A stretch of DNA of 64,000 bases from Prevotella sp902465605. GTDB lineage: Bacteria; Bacteroidota; Bacteroidia; Bacteroidales; Bacteroidaceae. Both the position numbers and the translations under genes were made by a program. Below are positions 1 to 8,047 of the stretch, one piece after another. Position 1 is the first letter of the stretch. Every line of letters starts with the position of its first letter. The notes below the pieces were generated by a model. The model had not been told where the DNA came from and did no database searches. It saw only the letters and a list, made by a program, of their open reading frames with translations. Location of the stretch: NCBI GenBank assembly GCA_902465605.1, contig CABQNT010000002.1, positions 62,001 to 126,000 of the forward strand, in the 5' to 3' direction.

Positions 1-1084
1 TGGCAATGACGCGGAACGAGATGTCCCTGCGTGTGCGTATCTCTTCTTTCGTCACCTCACCTTGGCCTTTCATCTCCTTAGCCGCCAGTCCAACGGCACT
101 TTTGATGATACCCCAGCTCTTGATGATGCCAATGATGCCCGCCATGGCAATGCCACCGATACCAATACTCTTGCCGTAGGTGGTGAAAATCAGTTCGGGA
201 GACATCTCGCCCACCGTCATGGTGAGGTTGGTGCCACCGATGTTTAGGATGGTGTCGCCAAACAACAGTGATAGTCCAGGCACGATGAGCCACCAAACGG
301 CGAACGAACCCATGCAGATAATAAAGGTGTATTTCAGTCCGATGATGTAGCCAAGACCCATTACGGCTGCGCCGGTGTTTACCTTGAAGACCAGTTTTGC
401 CTGGTCGGCCAGCTGCTGACCCAAGCCGAAAACGCGGGTGGTGAAGTTCTCATTCCACCATCCAAAAGTGGCTACGATGAAGTCATAAAGACCACCAACC
501 AGTCCGGCCATAAGCAATGGCTTGGCCTGCGATCCGCCTTTGGCACCGCTCACGAGCACTTGTGTGGTGGCAGTGGCTTCGGGGAATGGATATTTGCCAT
601 GCATGTCGCTCACGAAATATTTGCGGAAAGGAATCAGAAATAGAATGCCAATGACTCCTCCGAGTGCCGAACTCATGAAGATTTTCATGAACGACGCACT
701 CATTTCGGGGTACTTCGCTTGAAGAATGTAAATGGCGGGCAGGGTGAAAATGGCTCCAGCCACCACTGCACCCGAGCAGGCTCCGATGCTCTGTATAATC
801 ACATTTTCACCAAGTGCCTTGTTTCGCTTGGCGGCTGTTGACACACCTACGGCGATGATGGCAATGGGGATGGCTGCCTCAAACACCTGTCCTACCTTCA
901 AACCCAGATAGGCTGCGGCGGCCGAGAACAACATCGCCATGAGGATACCCCATGTCACTGACCACGCATTGACCTCGGGGTAGGTTTGGTTTGCGTGCAT
1001 GATAGGTTGATACTCTTCTCCTTCTTTCAGTTCCCTGAAAGCATTTTCAGGTAATTGCACTGACTCTTTTTCCTTGTTTTCCAT
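1..1084 (-). CDS. OPT-family oligopeptide transporter, C-terminus beyond the window
   Basis: Integral membrane protein of the OPT family, expected to import oligopeptides (or metal-chelate-like substrates) across the inner membrane. The frame opens at the ATG at 1084 (MENKEKESVQLPENAF) and stays open to base 1, giving about 361 codons. Family members are usually around 650 residues, so roughly half is visible. A short soluble N-terminus is followed by repeated long hydrophobic stretches, for example LMAMLFSAAAAYLGL and GAVVAGAIFTLPAIYIL, and by the loop DMHGKYPFPEATAT, which resembles the conserved PFPxA region of OPT transporters. A well-spaced promoter lies just upstream on the same strand. 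The family call is firm; the substrate cannot be read from sequence. Confidence 0.85.
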   Translation of the reverse strand, partial: MENKEKESVQLPENAFRELKEGEEYQPIMHANQTYPEVNAWSVTWGILMAMLFSAAAAYLGLKVGQVFEAAIPIAIIAVGVSTAAKRNKALGENVIIQSIGACSGAVVAGAIFTLPAIYILQAKYPEMSASFMKIFMSSALGGVIGILFLIPFRKYFVSDMHGKYPFPEATATTQVLVSGAKGGSQAKPLLMAGLVGGLYDFIVATFGWWNENFTTRVFGLGQQLADQAKLVFKVNTGAAVMGLGYIIGLKYTFIICMGSFAVWWLIVPGLSLLFGDTILNIGGTNLTMTVGEMSPELIFTTYGKSIGIGGIAMAGIIGIIKSWGIIKSAVGLAAKEMKGQGEVTKEEIRTRRDISFRVIA

Positions 1085-1108
1085 AAGTAATATTTGTGTT
1101 TTTGCTGA

Positions 1109-1139
1109 CAAAGATATACTAAATCAATAAGATAGCAAA
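1109..1139 (-). promoter_or_regulatory. Bacteroidetes-type promoter of the OPT transporter
   Basis: On the minus strand, TTTG at 1139-1136 is followed after 19 bp by TATCTTTG at 1116-1109. This fits the primary sigma consensus of Bacteroidetes (TTTG, about 19 bp, TAnnTTTG). The predicted transcript starts about 18 nt before the ATG at 1084. Confidence 0.7.
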
Positions 1140-1239
1140 ACGAATTGTAAGATTTTATTCCACTTTGTCATGATTGCTGTAGAGCGGTGTGGAATGTAAA
1201 AAGATGAACGTCGATGGGCGATAGTTGAACTATTTTTTA

Positions 1240-1247
1240 TACATTTG
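1240..1247 (+). promoter_or_regulatory. -7 box of the dnaB promoter
   Basis: TACATTTG matches TAnnTTTG and lies 38 bp before the dnaB ATG. No clear TTTG is seen 19 bp further upstream, so only the -7 element is supported. Confidence 0.5.
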
Positions 1248-1284
1248 CATTCCCAAGTTGGTAAAACAATAAAATACTTCAACC

Positions 1285-2790
1285 ATGGCCACTACCAAAA
1301 ACAAGCGTCCGACACCGATAGATAACTCTTATGCGCATGTTCAGCCACAAGCAACTGACGTAGAACGAGTTGTTCTGGGGGCACTGATGATTGACAAAGA
1401 CGCTTTTTCCATCATTTCCGAGATTCTTCGTCCTGAGTCATTCTACGAGCCAAGGCACCAGAAGATTTTTCATGCCATCCAGTCGTTGACGATGGAGGAG
1501 AAGCCTGTTGACATCATCACCGTGACCGATCAGTTGAAAAGAGAGGGGACGTTGGAGGAGATAGGTGGTGCTGCTTATGTGGTGGAGCTTAGTGCACAGG
1601 TTGCGTCATCAGCCAACATTGAGTATCATGCCAAAATACTTTCGCAGAAATCGCTGGCTCGTCAGTTGATTTCTTATGCCAGTGTCATCGAAACCAAGGC
1701 GTTTGATGAGTCGCAGGATATAGATGAGTTGATGCAAGAAGCCGAAAGTGACCTCTTCACGTTGTCACAAACCAACATGAAGAAGGACTATACGCAAATT
1801 GATCCTGTGATAGCCCAAGCAACGGAAATACTGCAAAAGGCATCTGCCAACACAGGCGATTTGACGGGAATACCTTCTGGATATACCAAACTGGATGGCA
1901 TTACAAGTGGCTGGCAGAAGTCTGACTTGGTGATTATTGCGGGTCGTCCGGCCATGGGAAAAACGTCGTTTGCACTCTCTATTGCTAAGAATATCGCTGT
2001 AGATCATCATGAACCTATTGCCTTTTTCTCACTGGAAATGAACAATGTACAGTTGGTAAACCGCTTGATATCCAATACTTGTGAGATTGCGGGCAACAAG
2101 ATTCTGAGTGGACAATTGACTGCTGATGAATGGAAACGTTTTGATACGAAAGTGAGAAACCTGATGGGGACACCTATTTATATTGATGACACGCCCGGAC
2201 TGAGTATCTTTGAGCTAAGAACCAAGGCGCGTAGGCTGGTCAGAGAGAAAGGCGTAAAGATTATCATGATAGACTATTTGCAGCTGATGAATGCCAATGG
2301 CATGCGGTTTGGCAACCGTCAGGAGGAGGTTTCTACTATCTCCCGCTCACTAAAGGGACTGGCTAAAGAGCTGGATATCCCAGTACTGGCTCTGTCACAG
2401 TTGAGCCGTAACGTGGAGAATCGTGACGGATTGGAGGGAAAACGGCCGCAGTTGAGCGACCTTCGAGAGTCGGGTGCCATCGAACAGGATGCCGACTTGG
2501 TGCTGTTTGTGCACAGACCGGAGTATTATCGGTTGTATGAAGACAACAATGGGGTGGACTTGCGGGGTAAAGCTCAAATCATCATAGCCAAGCATCGTAA
2601 AGGTGCAACGGGCGATGTGCTGCTTAATTTCCGTGGCGAGTATACGCGTTTTGAAAACTTGGACGAAGGTTATTCGATGCCAACACCAGAAGGTGGCGAG
2701 TTTATGGAGTCGCGTCTTAATGGAGGTTTTCCACCTCCAGAACCTACTCCTTTAGGAGATTTGCCTCCAGCAGAGCCTATTCCGTTTTGA
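1285..2790 (+). CDS. dnaB: Replicative DNA helicase DnaB
   Basis: Hexameric ATP-driven helicase that unwinds DNA at the replication fork and interacts with primase through its N-terminal domain. The 501-residue product has the usual N-terminal helical domain (about residues 20-125, beginning near ATDVERVVLGALMID) and a RecA-like C-terminal domain. Walker A GRPAMGKT is at residues 220-227, Walker B lies in KIIMIDYLQLM, and the motif LSQLSRNVENRDGLEGKRP is present. The C-terminus is a proline-rich tail after about residue 470. No intein is seen in the P-loop or elsewhere. The length fits the family. A -7 box lies 38 bp upstream; the following TPR gene is 67 bp downstream on the same strand. Confidence 0.97.
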   Translation: MATTKNKRPTPIDNSYAHVQPQATDVERVVLGALMIDKDAFSIISEILRPESFYEPRHQKIFHAIQSLTMEEKPVDIITVTDQLKREGTLEEIGGAAYVVELSAQVASSANIEYHAKILSQKSLARQLISYASVIETKAFDESQDIDELMQEAESDLFTLSQTNMKKDYTQIDPVIAQATEILQKASANTGDLTGIPSGYTKLDGITSGWQKSDLVIIAGRPAMGKTSFALSIAKNIAVDHHEPIAFFSLEMNNVQLVNRLISNTCEIAGNKILSGQLTADEWKRFDTKVRNLMGTPIYIDDTPGLSIFELRTKARRLVREKGVKIIMIDYLQLMNANGMRFGNRQEEVSTISRSLKGLAKELDIPVLALSQLSRNVENRDGLEGKRPQLSDLRESGAIEQDADLVLFVHRPEYYRLYEDNNGVDLRGKAQIIIAKHRKGATGDVLLNFRGEYTRFENLDEGYSMPTPEGGEFMESRLNGGFPPPEPTPLGDLPPAEPIPF

Positions 2791-2857
2791 TGAATGGGTG
2801 ATCTTCTCAATGAATACAATAGAGAATTTGGTATAAAATAGTGAAAAAGAGACTGTT

Positions 2858-3598
2858 ATGAGGGATTTTATCAGCGTGTTAAGATGTACTTTAGATGCTT
2901 TTCCTTTCAGGGAAAAAGCGCGCATCTTGTCTGTTTTCGTACTCTTTTTCATGTCTCTTTTGCCTTTAAACGGCTTTGCACAACAGCGTGATGCGTTGCG
3001 TGACAGTTTGAAGAAGGCCACCGAGGCCTTGGAATATCATCCTGACAGTGTAGACTTGCGGTTGAAAAAGGCAGCGTGGAATTTACAATTAGAGCAGTGG
3101 CAGTATGCTAAAGACGAGTATGATAGGGTGCTAAGTAAAGATCAACACAACATCGCCGCCTTGTATTATCGGGCTTTTGCCAATCAAAAATTGGGGCGAT
3201 ATAATTTTGCCCGACTTGATTATGAGCATCTGTTGCAAAGGGTTCCCGGACATTTTTCTGCGCTCTTAGGTCTGGCTTTGCTCAATCAGAAAGACAAACA
3301 CCATACGGAAGCGCTCAATCAAATTAACCAGTTGGTGAGTCAGCATGCCGACAGTGCGGTGGCTTATGCCGCTCGTGCGGGAATTGAAGTGGAGCAGGGG
3401 ATGCTTGAGTTGGGCGAATACGATTATTCAGAGGCCATCAAAAGGGATCAGAATAATACCGATTATCTGCTGAACAGAGCCGAGCTGCGTATTCAATTGG
3501 GCAAGACTGAAAAGGCAAGAGAAGACCTTGACCGTCTTGTGTCATTAGGTGTTCCGCGCCCAGCTCTCAAGAATTGGTATAGAAGGCTGAAACAATAA
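2858..3598 (+). CDS. Exported tetratricopeptide-repeat protein
   Basis: A 246-residue protein of unknown specific role. Residues about 20-42 form a hydrophobic signal segment (ILSVFVLFFMSLLPLNGFAQ), after a basic N-terminus, suggesting export to the periplasm. The rest is built from TPR-like helical pairs, with recognisable units around WNLQLEQWQYAKDEYDRVL, YRAFANQKLGRYNFARLDYEH, DYSEAIKRDQNNTDYLLNRAE and LRIQLGKTEKAREDLDRL. TPR proteins act as scaffolds for protein contacts. It follows dnaB by 67 bp on the same strand and may be read with it. It converges on the deoxynucleoside kinases. Confidence 0.8.
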   Translation: MRDFISVLRCTLDAFPFREKARILSVFVLFFMSLLPLNGFAQQRDALRDSLKKATEALEYHPDSVDLRLKKAAWNLQLEQWQYAKDEYDRVLSKDQHNIAALYYRAFANQKLGRYNFARLDYEHLLQRVPGHFSALLGLALLNQKDKHHTEALNQINQLVSQHADSAVAYAARAGIEVEQGMLELGEYDYSEAIKRDQNNTDYLLNRAELRIQLGKTEKAREDLDRLVSLGVPRPALKNWYRRLKQ

Positions 3599-3617
3599 GT
3601 TTGAAAATACTGCGCCC

Positions 3618-3658
3618 CTGCAACCTCATTTCCTTGTTCTATCTCTTTTAAGTTGCAG
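3618..3658. terminator. Possible weak hairpin between convergent genes
   Basis: CTGCAAC (3618-3624) pairs with GTTGCAG (3652-3658) across a 27-nt loop between the TPR gene and the kinase gene. The stem is short and has no T-run, so this is only a candidate. Confidence 0.2.
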
Positions 3659-3669
3659 CCGTGCCGGCA

Positions 3670-4296
3670 CTATTTCACGTCAAGTGGGAACAAACCATAC
3701 AGTCGGTCGTCAATCATATCAGTGATCTCCTTGAAATCTTGTGGGTTTTCTTTGAAATGAAGGCGGTCGCCATCAACAATCATGAGGTTCCCTTTGTACG
3801 TGCTAATCCAGTTTTCGTAGAGCGTGTTGAGCCCCTGTAAGTAGTCTATTCGGATGGATTTCTCAAATTCGCGACCACGTTTTTGAATATGAGATACCAG
3901 GTTTGGAATCCCTGAACGAATGTAAATTAAGAGATCGGGCAACTTCACGAGCGACATCATGAGGTTGAAAAGGTCTGTATAGTTGTCAAAGTCGCGGTCG
4001 CTCATCATACCCATGCTGTGCAAGTTGGGTGCGAAGATGCAGGCATCTTCAAAGATAGTGCGGTCTTGAATGATGGTATCGTTGCTCTTGCTGATGGCAA
4101 CGACGTCTCTGAATCGCTTGTTGAGAAAGTAGATTTGCAGGTTGAACGACCATCGTGTCATGTCGGCATAGAAATCATCCAGATACGGATTGTCGTCTAC
4201 TGGCTCGAATTGTGGTATCCAATTATATCGTTTTGCAAGCATGGTAGTGAGGGTTGTCTTGCCGCTTCCTATGTTTCCAGCTATGGCTATGTGCAT
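3670..4296 (-). CDS. Deoxynucleoside kinase, downstream copy
   Basis: Salvage enzyme that phosphorylates deoxynucleosides at the 5' position using ATP, in the dCK/dGK/TK2-like family. The 208-residue product carries the P-loop GNIGSGKT at residues 7-14, the DR-containing signature IIQDRTIFEDA that positions the substrate, and the basic lid-like segment HIQKRGREFEKSIRIDYL. The length fits bacterial members. It is the second gene of a tandem pair with the gene at 4363-4986; the gap is 66 bp and the proteins begin identically for 16 residues. Paired deoxyadenosine and deoxyguanosine kinases are known as heterodimers in lactobacilli, so this could be one half of such an enzyme. Substrate preference cannot be read here. 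Confidence 0.9.
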   Translation of the reverse strand: MHIAIAGNIGSGKTTLTTMLAKRYNWIPQFEPVDDNPYLDDFYADMTRWSFNLQIYFLNKRFRDVVAISKSNDTIIQDRTIFEDACIFAPNLHSMGMMSDRDFDNYTDLFNLMMSLVKLPDLLIYIRSGIPNLVSHIQKRGREFEKSIRIDYLQGLNTLYENWISTYKGNLMIVDGDRLHFKENPQDFKEITDMIDDRLYGLFPLDVK

Positions 4297-4362
4297 GATG
4301 AATGAGTGTTTGTTGTGTGAATAGAATGATTGTTGATATGTTGAAAAGACGCTGCGTTGTGA

Positions 4363-4986
4363 TTACAGATTGCCAAAGAGGCCGAACAGTTGCGCATCTA
4401 TCTTGTCGATGATTTCAGAAAAGTCTCTCGGATTGTGCTCAAAGTCAAGCGCATCCGCCTCAATGATGAGTTTCTTTCCTTGGTATTTATTGAGGATAAA
4501 ATCTTCGTAACGCTCGTTCAAGTTGGTGAGATACTCCAGTGGAATGGTCTGTTCGTAGTCTCTTCCGCGCTTTTGGATGTGCCCAACCAGGTTGGGAACT
4601 GACGAACGGAGGTAAATCATGAGGTCAGGAAGTTTGACAGCCATCATCATAGCCTCAAACAGTTCCATGTAAGTATTGAAATCTCTGTCAGACAAATGAC
4701 CCATATCTCGGTTGTTGGCGGCAAAAACATATACCCCTTCGTATATCGAACGGTCTTGTACGATGGTTTCTTTCGATTGAGCTATATCCAGCAAGTCATG
4801 AAAACGTTGCTTCAAGAAGTAAACCTCAAGGTTGAAAGCCCATCGTTCAATGGATCGATAGTAGTCGTCCAGGTATGGATTAACGTCTACCGATTCCAAT
4901 TTAGGCGTCCACCCATAATGTTTAACCAACATGTTTGTGAGGGTTGTCTTGCCGCTTCCGATGTTTCCTGCGATGGCTATGTGCAC
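4363..4986 (-). CDS. Deoxynucleoside kinase, upstream copy
   Basis: Paralogue of the adjacent kinase, 207 residues, with the same P-loop (GNIGSGKT, residues 7-14), IVQDRSIYEGV signature and HIQKRGRDYEQTIPLEYL lid region. The two copies differ in the residues after the DR motif (IYEGVYVF here, IFEDACIF in the neighbour) and in the segment after the P-loop (WTPKLESVDVNPYLDDYY against WIPQFEPVDDNPYLDDFY). These regions line the nucleoside pocket in the family, so different substrates are plausible. It is first in the operon: a well-spaced promoter lies at 5085-5115, leaving a leader of about 90 nt. Confidence 0.9.
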   Translation of the reverse strand: MHIAIAGNIGSGKTTLTNMLVKHYGWTPKLESVDVNPYLDDYYRSIERWAFNLEVYFLKQRFHDLLDIAQSKETIVQDRSIYEGVYVFAANNRDMGHLSDRDFNTYMELFEAMMMAVKLPDLMIYLRSSVPNLVGHIQKRGRDYEQTIPLEYLTNLNERYEDFILNKYQGKKLIIEADALDFEHNPRDFSEIIDKIDAQLFGLFGNL

Positions 4987-5303
4987 GGTTTTTGTCTTGC
5001 TAAGAGTTGATGACTAAGCAGAATGAGCCGGGCGTATTCTATCTATTAGATTCAAAGATGCAAAGCCTTTCTGCGTTTTGCATGCAAAGTTAGTCCAAAC
5101 AGTGCATACTTCAAAATATATTAGTTGGTTTTTCTTGACATCCGTTCATCTTGACTTTCTCTTTTAGGAAGAAGCTGTCAGCCGTTCGTATGCGATGTTT
5201 TTCCCTTACTATTTGATGTGTTATAATGTTTGACAAAAGGTTATTTTATTCTAATTACGTGCTTTTGTTATCCCATTCGCGCATGCAATTGAAATGAAAA
5301 TCC
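4987..5303. other. Divergent intergenic region without a gene
   Basis: About 320 bp between the divergently transcribed kinase and SIMPL-protein genes. It contains the kinase promoter and leader. The remainder (about 5120-5300) is AT-rich, and no open frame, hairpin or known RNA was recognised in it. Confidence 0.5.
5085..5115 (-). promoter_or_regulatory. Promoter of the deoxynucleoside kinase pair
   Basis: Minus strand TTTG (5115-5112), 19 bp, then TAACTTTG (5092-5085). Both boxes and the spacing match the Bacteroidetes consensus. The transcript would begin near 5078. Confidence 0.75.
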
Positions 5304-5311
5304 TATATTTG
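5304..5311 (+). promoter_or_regulatory. -7 box of the SIMPL-protein promoter
   Basis: TATATTTG fits TAnnTTTG. Its last base is the first base of a GTG that would otherwise extend the next gene upstream. A start there is therefore unlikely, and the downstream ATG at 5347 is preferred. Confidence 0.6.
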
Positions 5312-5346
5312 TGTCATACAGAATGATTCATCAAAAACATAAAAAT

Positions 5347-6048
5347 ATGAAAGGACAAGTTTTATCTGCGGCACTCATCGCCTTCAGTATCGTCGTTTTA
5401 GGATTTGCGATTAAGGGCGGTATCGATAACTTTGTGAACAAAGACCACAAGGTAACGGTAAAGGGATTGTCGGAAAAAGAGGTTGAGGCGGACAAAGTGA
5501 CATGGCCCATCTTATCAAAAGAAATTGGCAACGACCTGCCACAGCTGTATAAGAACATTGCCAACACACAGGCCATCATCAAAAATTTCTTGTTGAGCAA
5601 TGGTATTTCGGAAAGCGAAATCAGCGTCAACGCACCCTCGGTGATTGACATGAATGCTAACCAATATTCCAGCAATGAGTCGCGTTATCGCTATAACATT
5701 ACCTCATCGATAACCGTAACCTCGAAGAAAGTGAAGTTGGTGAGAAGCATTATCGCCAAGCAAGGTAGCTTGCTGAAGGAAGGAGTGGCCATCGTGGATG
5801 GGGGATATGAGAATCCTGTGAAATACGAATATGTGTCTTTTGCGGCCATGAAACCGAAGATGATGGAGGAAGCCATTGATAATGCTGAGAAAACAGCCCA
5901 GCAATTTGCTGAAAACAGTCGCAGCAAACTGAACAAGATAACCAGTGCTGATCAAGGACAGTTCTCCATTGAAAACCGTGACTCCAACACGCCTTACATC
6001 AAAAAAGTAAGAGTGGTGACCACTATTACCTATTCTTTGAAAGATTAG
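5347..6048 (+). CDS. SIMPL-domain (DUF541) membrane-anchored protein
   Basis: A 233-residue envelope protein of the SIMPL/DUF541 family, whose molecular activity is not well defined; oxidative-stress and outer-membrane roles have been proposed for relatives. The ATG at 5347 gives MKGQVLSAALIAFSIVVLGF, an uncleaved-looking N-terminal membrane helix, followed by the soluble domain (KVTVKGLSEKEVEADKV to the C-terminus). The open frame extends to a GTG at 5311 and an ATG at 5323, but the -7 box at 5304-5311 places the transcript start near 5318, so 5347 is the best start. A terminator-like hairpin follows at 6124-6158. Confidence 0.85.
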   Translation: MKGQVLSAALIAFSIVVLGFAIKGGIDNFVNKDHKVTVKGLSEKEVEADKVTWPILSKEIGNDLPQLYKNIANTQAIIKNFLLSNGISESEISVNAPSVIDMNANQYSSNESRYRYNITSSITVTSKKVKLVRSIIAKQGSLLKEGVAIVDGGYENPVKYEYVSFAAMKPKMMEEAIDNAEKTAQQFAENSRSKLNKITSADQGQFSIENRDSNTPYIKKVRVVTTITYSLKD

Positions 6049-6123
6049 TCGCCGTTGAAGGTCACACCAGTGGGTTGACTTTCTGCGCGCCTGCCGTTGG
6101 CTTTGTACGTGAAAGATGAAGAA

Positions 6124-6158
6124 AACAACGGATGTTTCATCGTGAAGCATCCGTTGTT
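6124..6158. terminator. Hairpin between convergent SIMPL and mscL genes
   Basis: A 15-bp stem, 6124-6138 with 6144-6158 (AACAACGGATG pairs with CATCCGTTGTT), has one G-T pair and a 5-nt loop. It lies between two convergent genes. An A-rich stretch on its left would give U residues on the minus strand, so it may stop transcription from both sides. Confidence 0.6.
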
Positions 6159-6228
6159 AGCGTCAGATAGGTCTGTAAAGATGATAGACCTACCCACTTG
6201 TTTCTTGTATGTGAATGAAGAATTTTGC

Positions 6229-6648
6229 TTATTTGTTCTTCAGCAAGTCACGAATCTCCGTCAAGAGTTTCTCTTCTGTTGTGGGTTCAGGTTTTGCAGG
6301 TGCGGGTTCAGCTTCTTTCTTCTTCACAATTTTCATGACAGCTTTGACGAGCAAGAATACACAGAAGGCGATAATCAAGAAATCTACAGTCTGCTGAATA
6401 AAGTTGCCATAGTTCAACGTTACGGCTTCCATAGTCTTGCCATCTTCTGAGAGTTTCTCACCCAGTTTGATACTCAAGTCTTTAAAGTTGACACCGCCAA
6501 GCAGAAAACCAATAGGAGGCATGATGATATCGTTCACGAGGGATGTAACAATTTTGCCAAAAGCACCTCCAACGATTACACCGACAGCCATGTCAACTAC
6601 ATTGCCACGCATGGCAAATTCTTTGAACTCATGAAAAAATTTCTTCAT
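6229..6648 (-). CDS. mscL: Large-conductance mechanosensitive channel MscL
   Basis: Homopentameric inner-membrane channel that opens under membrane tension and releases solutes during hypo-osmotic shock. The 139-residue product has the family start MKKFFHEFKEFAMRGNVVDMA, the first transmembrane helix AVGVIVGGAFGKIVTSLV, a periplasmic loop containing GGVNFKDLSI, a second helix around VDFLIIAFCVFLLVKAVM, and a charged C-terminal helical bundle (KKKEAEPAPAKPEPTTEEKL, then LLTEIRDLLKNK). The length is typical. It converges on the SIMPL gene. No exact -7 match was found; TAACTTTA (6735-6728) is one base off. Confidence 0.95.
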   Translation of the reverse strand: MKKFFHEFKEFAMRGNVVDMAVGVIVGGAFGKIVTSLVNDIIMPPIGFLLGGVNFKDLSIKLGEKLSEDGKTMEAVTLNYGNFIQQTVDFLIIAFCVFLLVKAVMKIVKKKEAEPAPAKPEPTTEEKLLTEIRDLLKNK

Positions 6649-6801
6649 AATAATTTTTTTGTTATAATATTGATTGATATTTTGTCATGTAGACTTGTCA
6701 TTGTTCTTTTTCAATAATTATATTCTGTAAAGTTATCGAATAACAAGGCTTTTTTATATTATTTAATACATGAATCACATGCAAATATAGAAAATAAATT
6801 G

Positions 6802-6809
6802 TAACTTTG
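6802..6809 (+). promoter_or_regulatory. -7 box of the gap promoter
   Basis: TAACTTTG fits the consensus exactly. The leader to the gap ATG would be about 130 nt and AT-rich; no riboswitch was recognised in it. Confidence 0.6.
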
Positions 6810-6947
6810 CATACAAATAAAGGATAATTGTTACTTGACGTTCGCTTTTTTCGTTGTTTCATGACACGATGAGAGATTCTGTCATCAGGATAGCAATCAT
6901 TTCTATGATATATATTTTAACCCTTTAATAAATAAACTAAAAGTAAA

Positions 6948-7967
6948 ATGATTAAAATTGGTATTAACGGATTTGGCCGTATCGGTCGTTTCGTTTTCCG
7001 TGCTTCTTTGGAAGAAGCTAATGCAAAAGACGTAGTAGTTGTAGGTATTAACGACCTTTGCCCAGTTGATTACTTGGCATACATGCTGAAATATGACACC
7101 ATGCACGGTCAGTTCAACGGTACAATCGAGTATGACGTTGAGAAGTCTGAGCTGATTGTAAACGGTAATAAGATTCGTGTGACTGCAGAACGCAACCCTG
7201 CTGACTTGAAGTGGGATGAGATTGGAGCAGAATATGTTGTTGAGTCTACAGGTTTGTTCTTGACCAAAGAGAAATCACAGGCTCACATCCAGGCTGGTGC
7301 CAAATATGTTGTGATGTCTGCTCCTTCTAAGGATGACACTCCAATGTTTGTTTGCGGTGTAAACCACGAGAAGTATGAGAAGGGTACACAGTTTGTTTCT
7401 AACGCATCTTGCACCACCAACTGCTTGGCTCCTATCGCTAAGGTGTTGAACGACAAGTTTGGTATTACCGATGGTTTGATGACCACTGTACACTCTACTA
7501 CCGCTACACAGAAGACTGTTGATGGTCCTTCTATGAAGGATTGGCGTGGTGGACGTGCCGCTTCTGGCAACATCATTCCTTCTTCAACAGGTGCTGCAAA
7601 GGCTGTAGGTAAGGTGATTCCTGAGTTGAACGGCAAGCTGACAGGTATGTCTATGCGTGTTCCTACTTTGGACGTTTCTGTTGTTGACTTGACCGTTAAC
7701 TTGGCTAAGCCAGCTTCATACGACGAGATTTGCAAGGCTATGAAGGACGCTTCTGAGGGCGAACTGAAGGGTATTCTCGGTTACACCGATGAGGCTGTTG
7801 TTTCTTCTGACTTCTTGGGCGACCCACGTACCTCTATCTTCGATGCTAAGGCTGGTATCGCTTTGACAGACACCTTCGTAAAGGTTGTATCTTGGTACGA
7901 TAACGAAATTGGTTACTCACACAAGGTTGTTGAGTTGATCAAGCACATGGCAAAGGTTAATGGCTAA
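6948..7967 (+). CDS. gap: Type I glyceraldehyde-3-phosphate dehydrogenase
   Basis: Glycolytic enzyme converting glyceraldehyde 3-phosphate, NAD+ and phosphate to 1,3-bisphosphoglycerate. The 339-residue product begins with the NAD-binding GINGFGRIGR and has the catalytic motif SNASCTTNCLAP with Cys155, then HSTTATQKTVDGPS, RAASGNIIPSSTGAAKAVGKV and the C-terminal WYDNEIGYSHKV. Codon use appears strongly biased toward a small set (GGT, GCT, TCT, AAG, GAG), as expected for a highly expressed gene. The upstream region has a consensus -7 box, and a strong intrinsic terminator follows 26 bp after the stop codon. Confidence 0.98.
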   Translation: MIKIGINGFGRIGRFVFRASLEEANAKDVVVVGINDLCPVDYLAYMLKYDTMHGQFNGTIEYDVEKSELIVNGNKIRVTAERNPADLKWDEIGAEYVVESTGLFLTKEKSQAHIQAGAKYVVMSAPSKDDTPMFVCGVNHEKYEKGTQFVSNASCTTNCLAPIAKVLNDKFGITDGLMTTVHSTTATQKTVDGPSMKDWRGGRAASGNIIPSSTGAAKAVGKVIPELNGKLTGMSMRVPTLDVSVVDLTVNLAKPASYDEICKAMKDASEGELKGILGYTDEAVVSSDFLGDPRTSIFDAKAGIALTDTFVKVVSWYDNEIGYSHKVVELIKHMAKVNG

Positions 7968-7993
7968 TCAAAAATAGTCGTTTAACGATAAAT

Positions 7994-8028
7994 AAGCCGT
8001 TCGAGATAGCTCGAACGGCTTTTTTTTA
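7994..8028 (+). terminator. Intrinsic terminator of gap
   Basis: A perfect 12-bp stem (7994-8005 with 8010-8021) with the tetraloop ATAG runs into a row of T residues to 8027. It is the clearest terminator in the first 10 kb. Confidence 0.9.
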
Positions 8029-8029
8029 G

Positions 8030-8037
8030 TATATTTG
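8030..8037 (+). promoter_or_regulatory. -7 box directly before miaA
   Basis: TATATTTG fits TAnnTTTG and begins just after the T-run of the gap terminator. Transcription would start near 8044, within a few bases of the miaA start codon, so the message may be leaderless. Confidence 0.5.
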
Positions 8038-8047
8038 TCGCGTGAAG

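Noticed and set aside
5311..5346. GTG and ATG starts upstream of the SIMPL gene
   Set aside because: The -7 box at 5304-5311 overlaps the GTG; the next ATG (5323) leaves almost no leader and adds residues before the membrane anchor.
6097..6450. 117-codon plus-strand frame overlapping the mscL gene
   Set aside because: Opposite to mscL and through the terminator hairpin; no features of a real protein.
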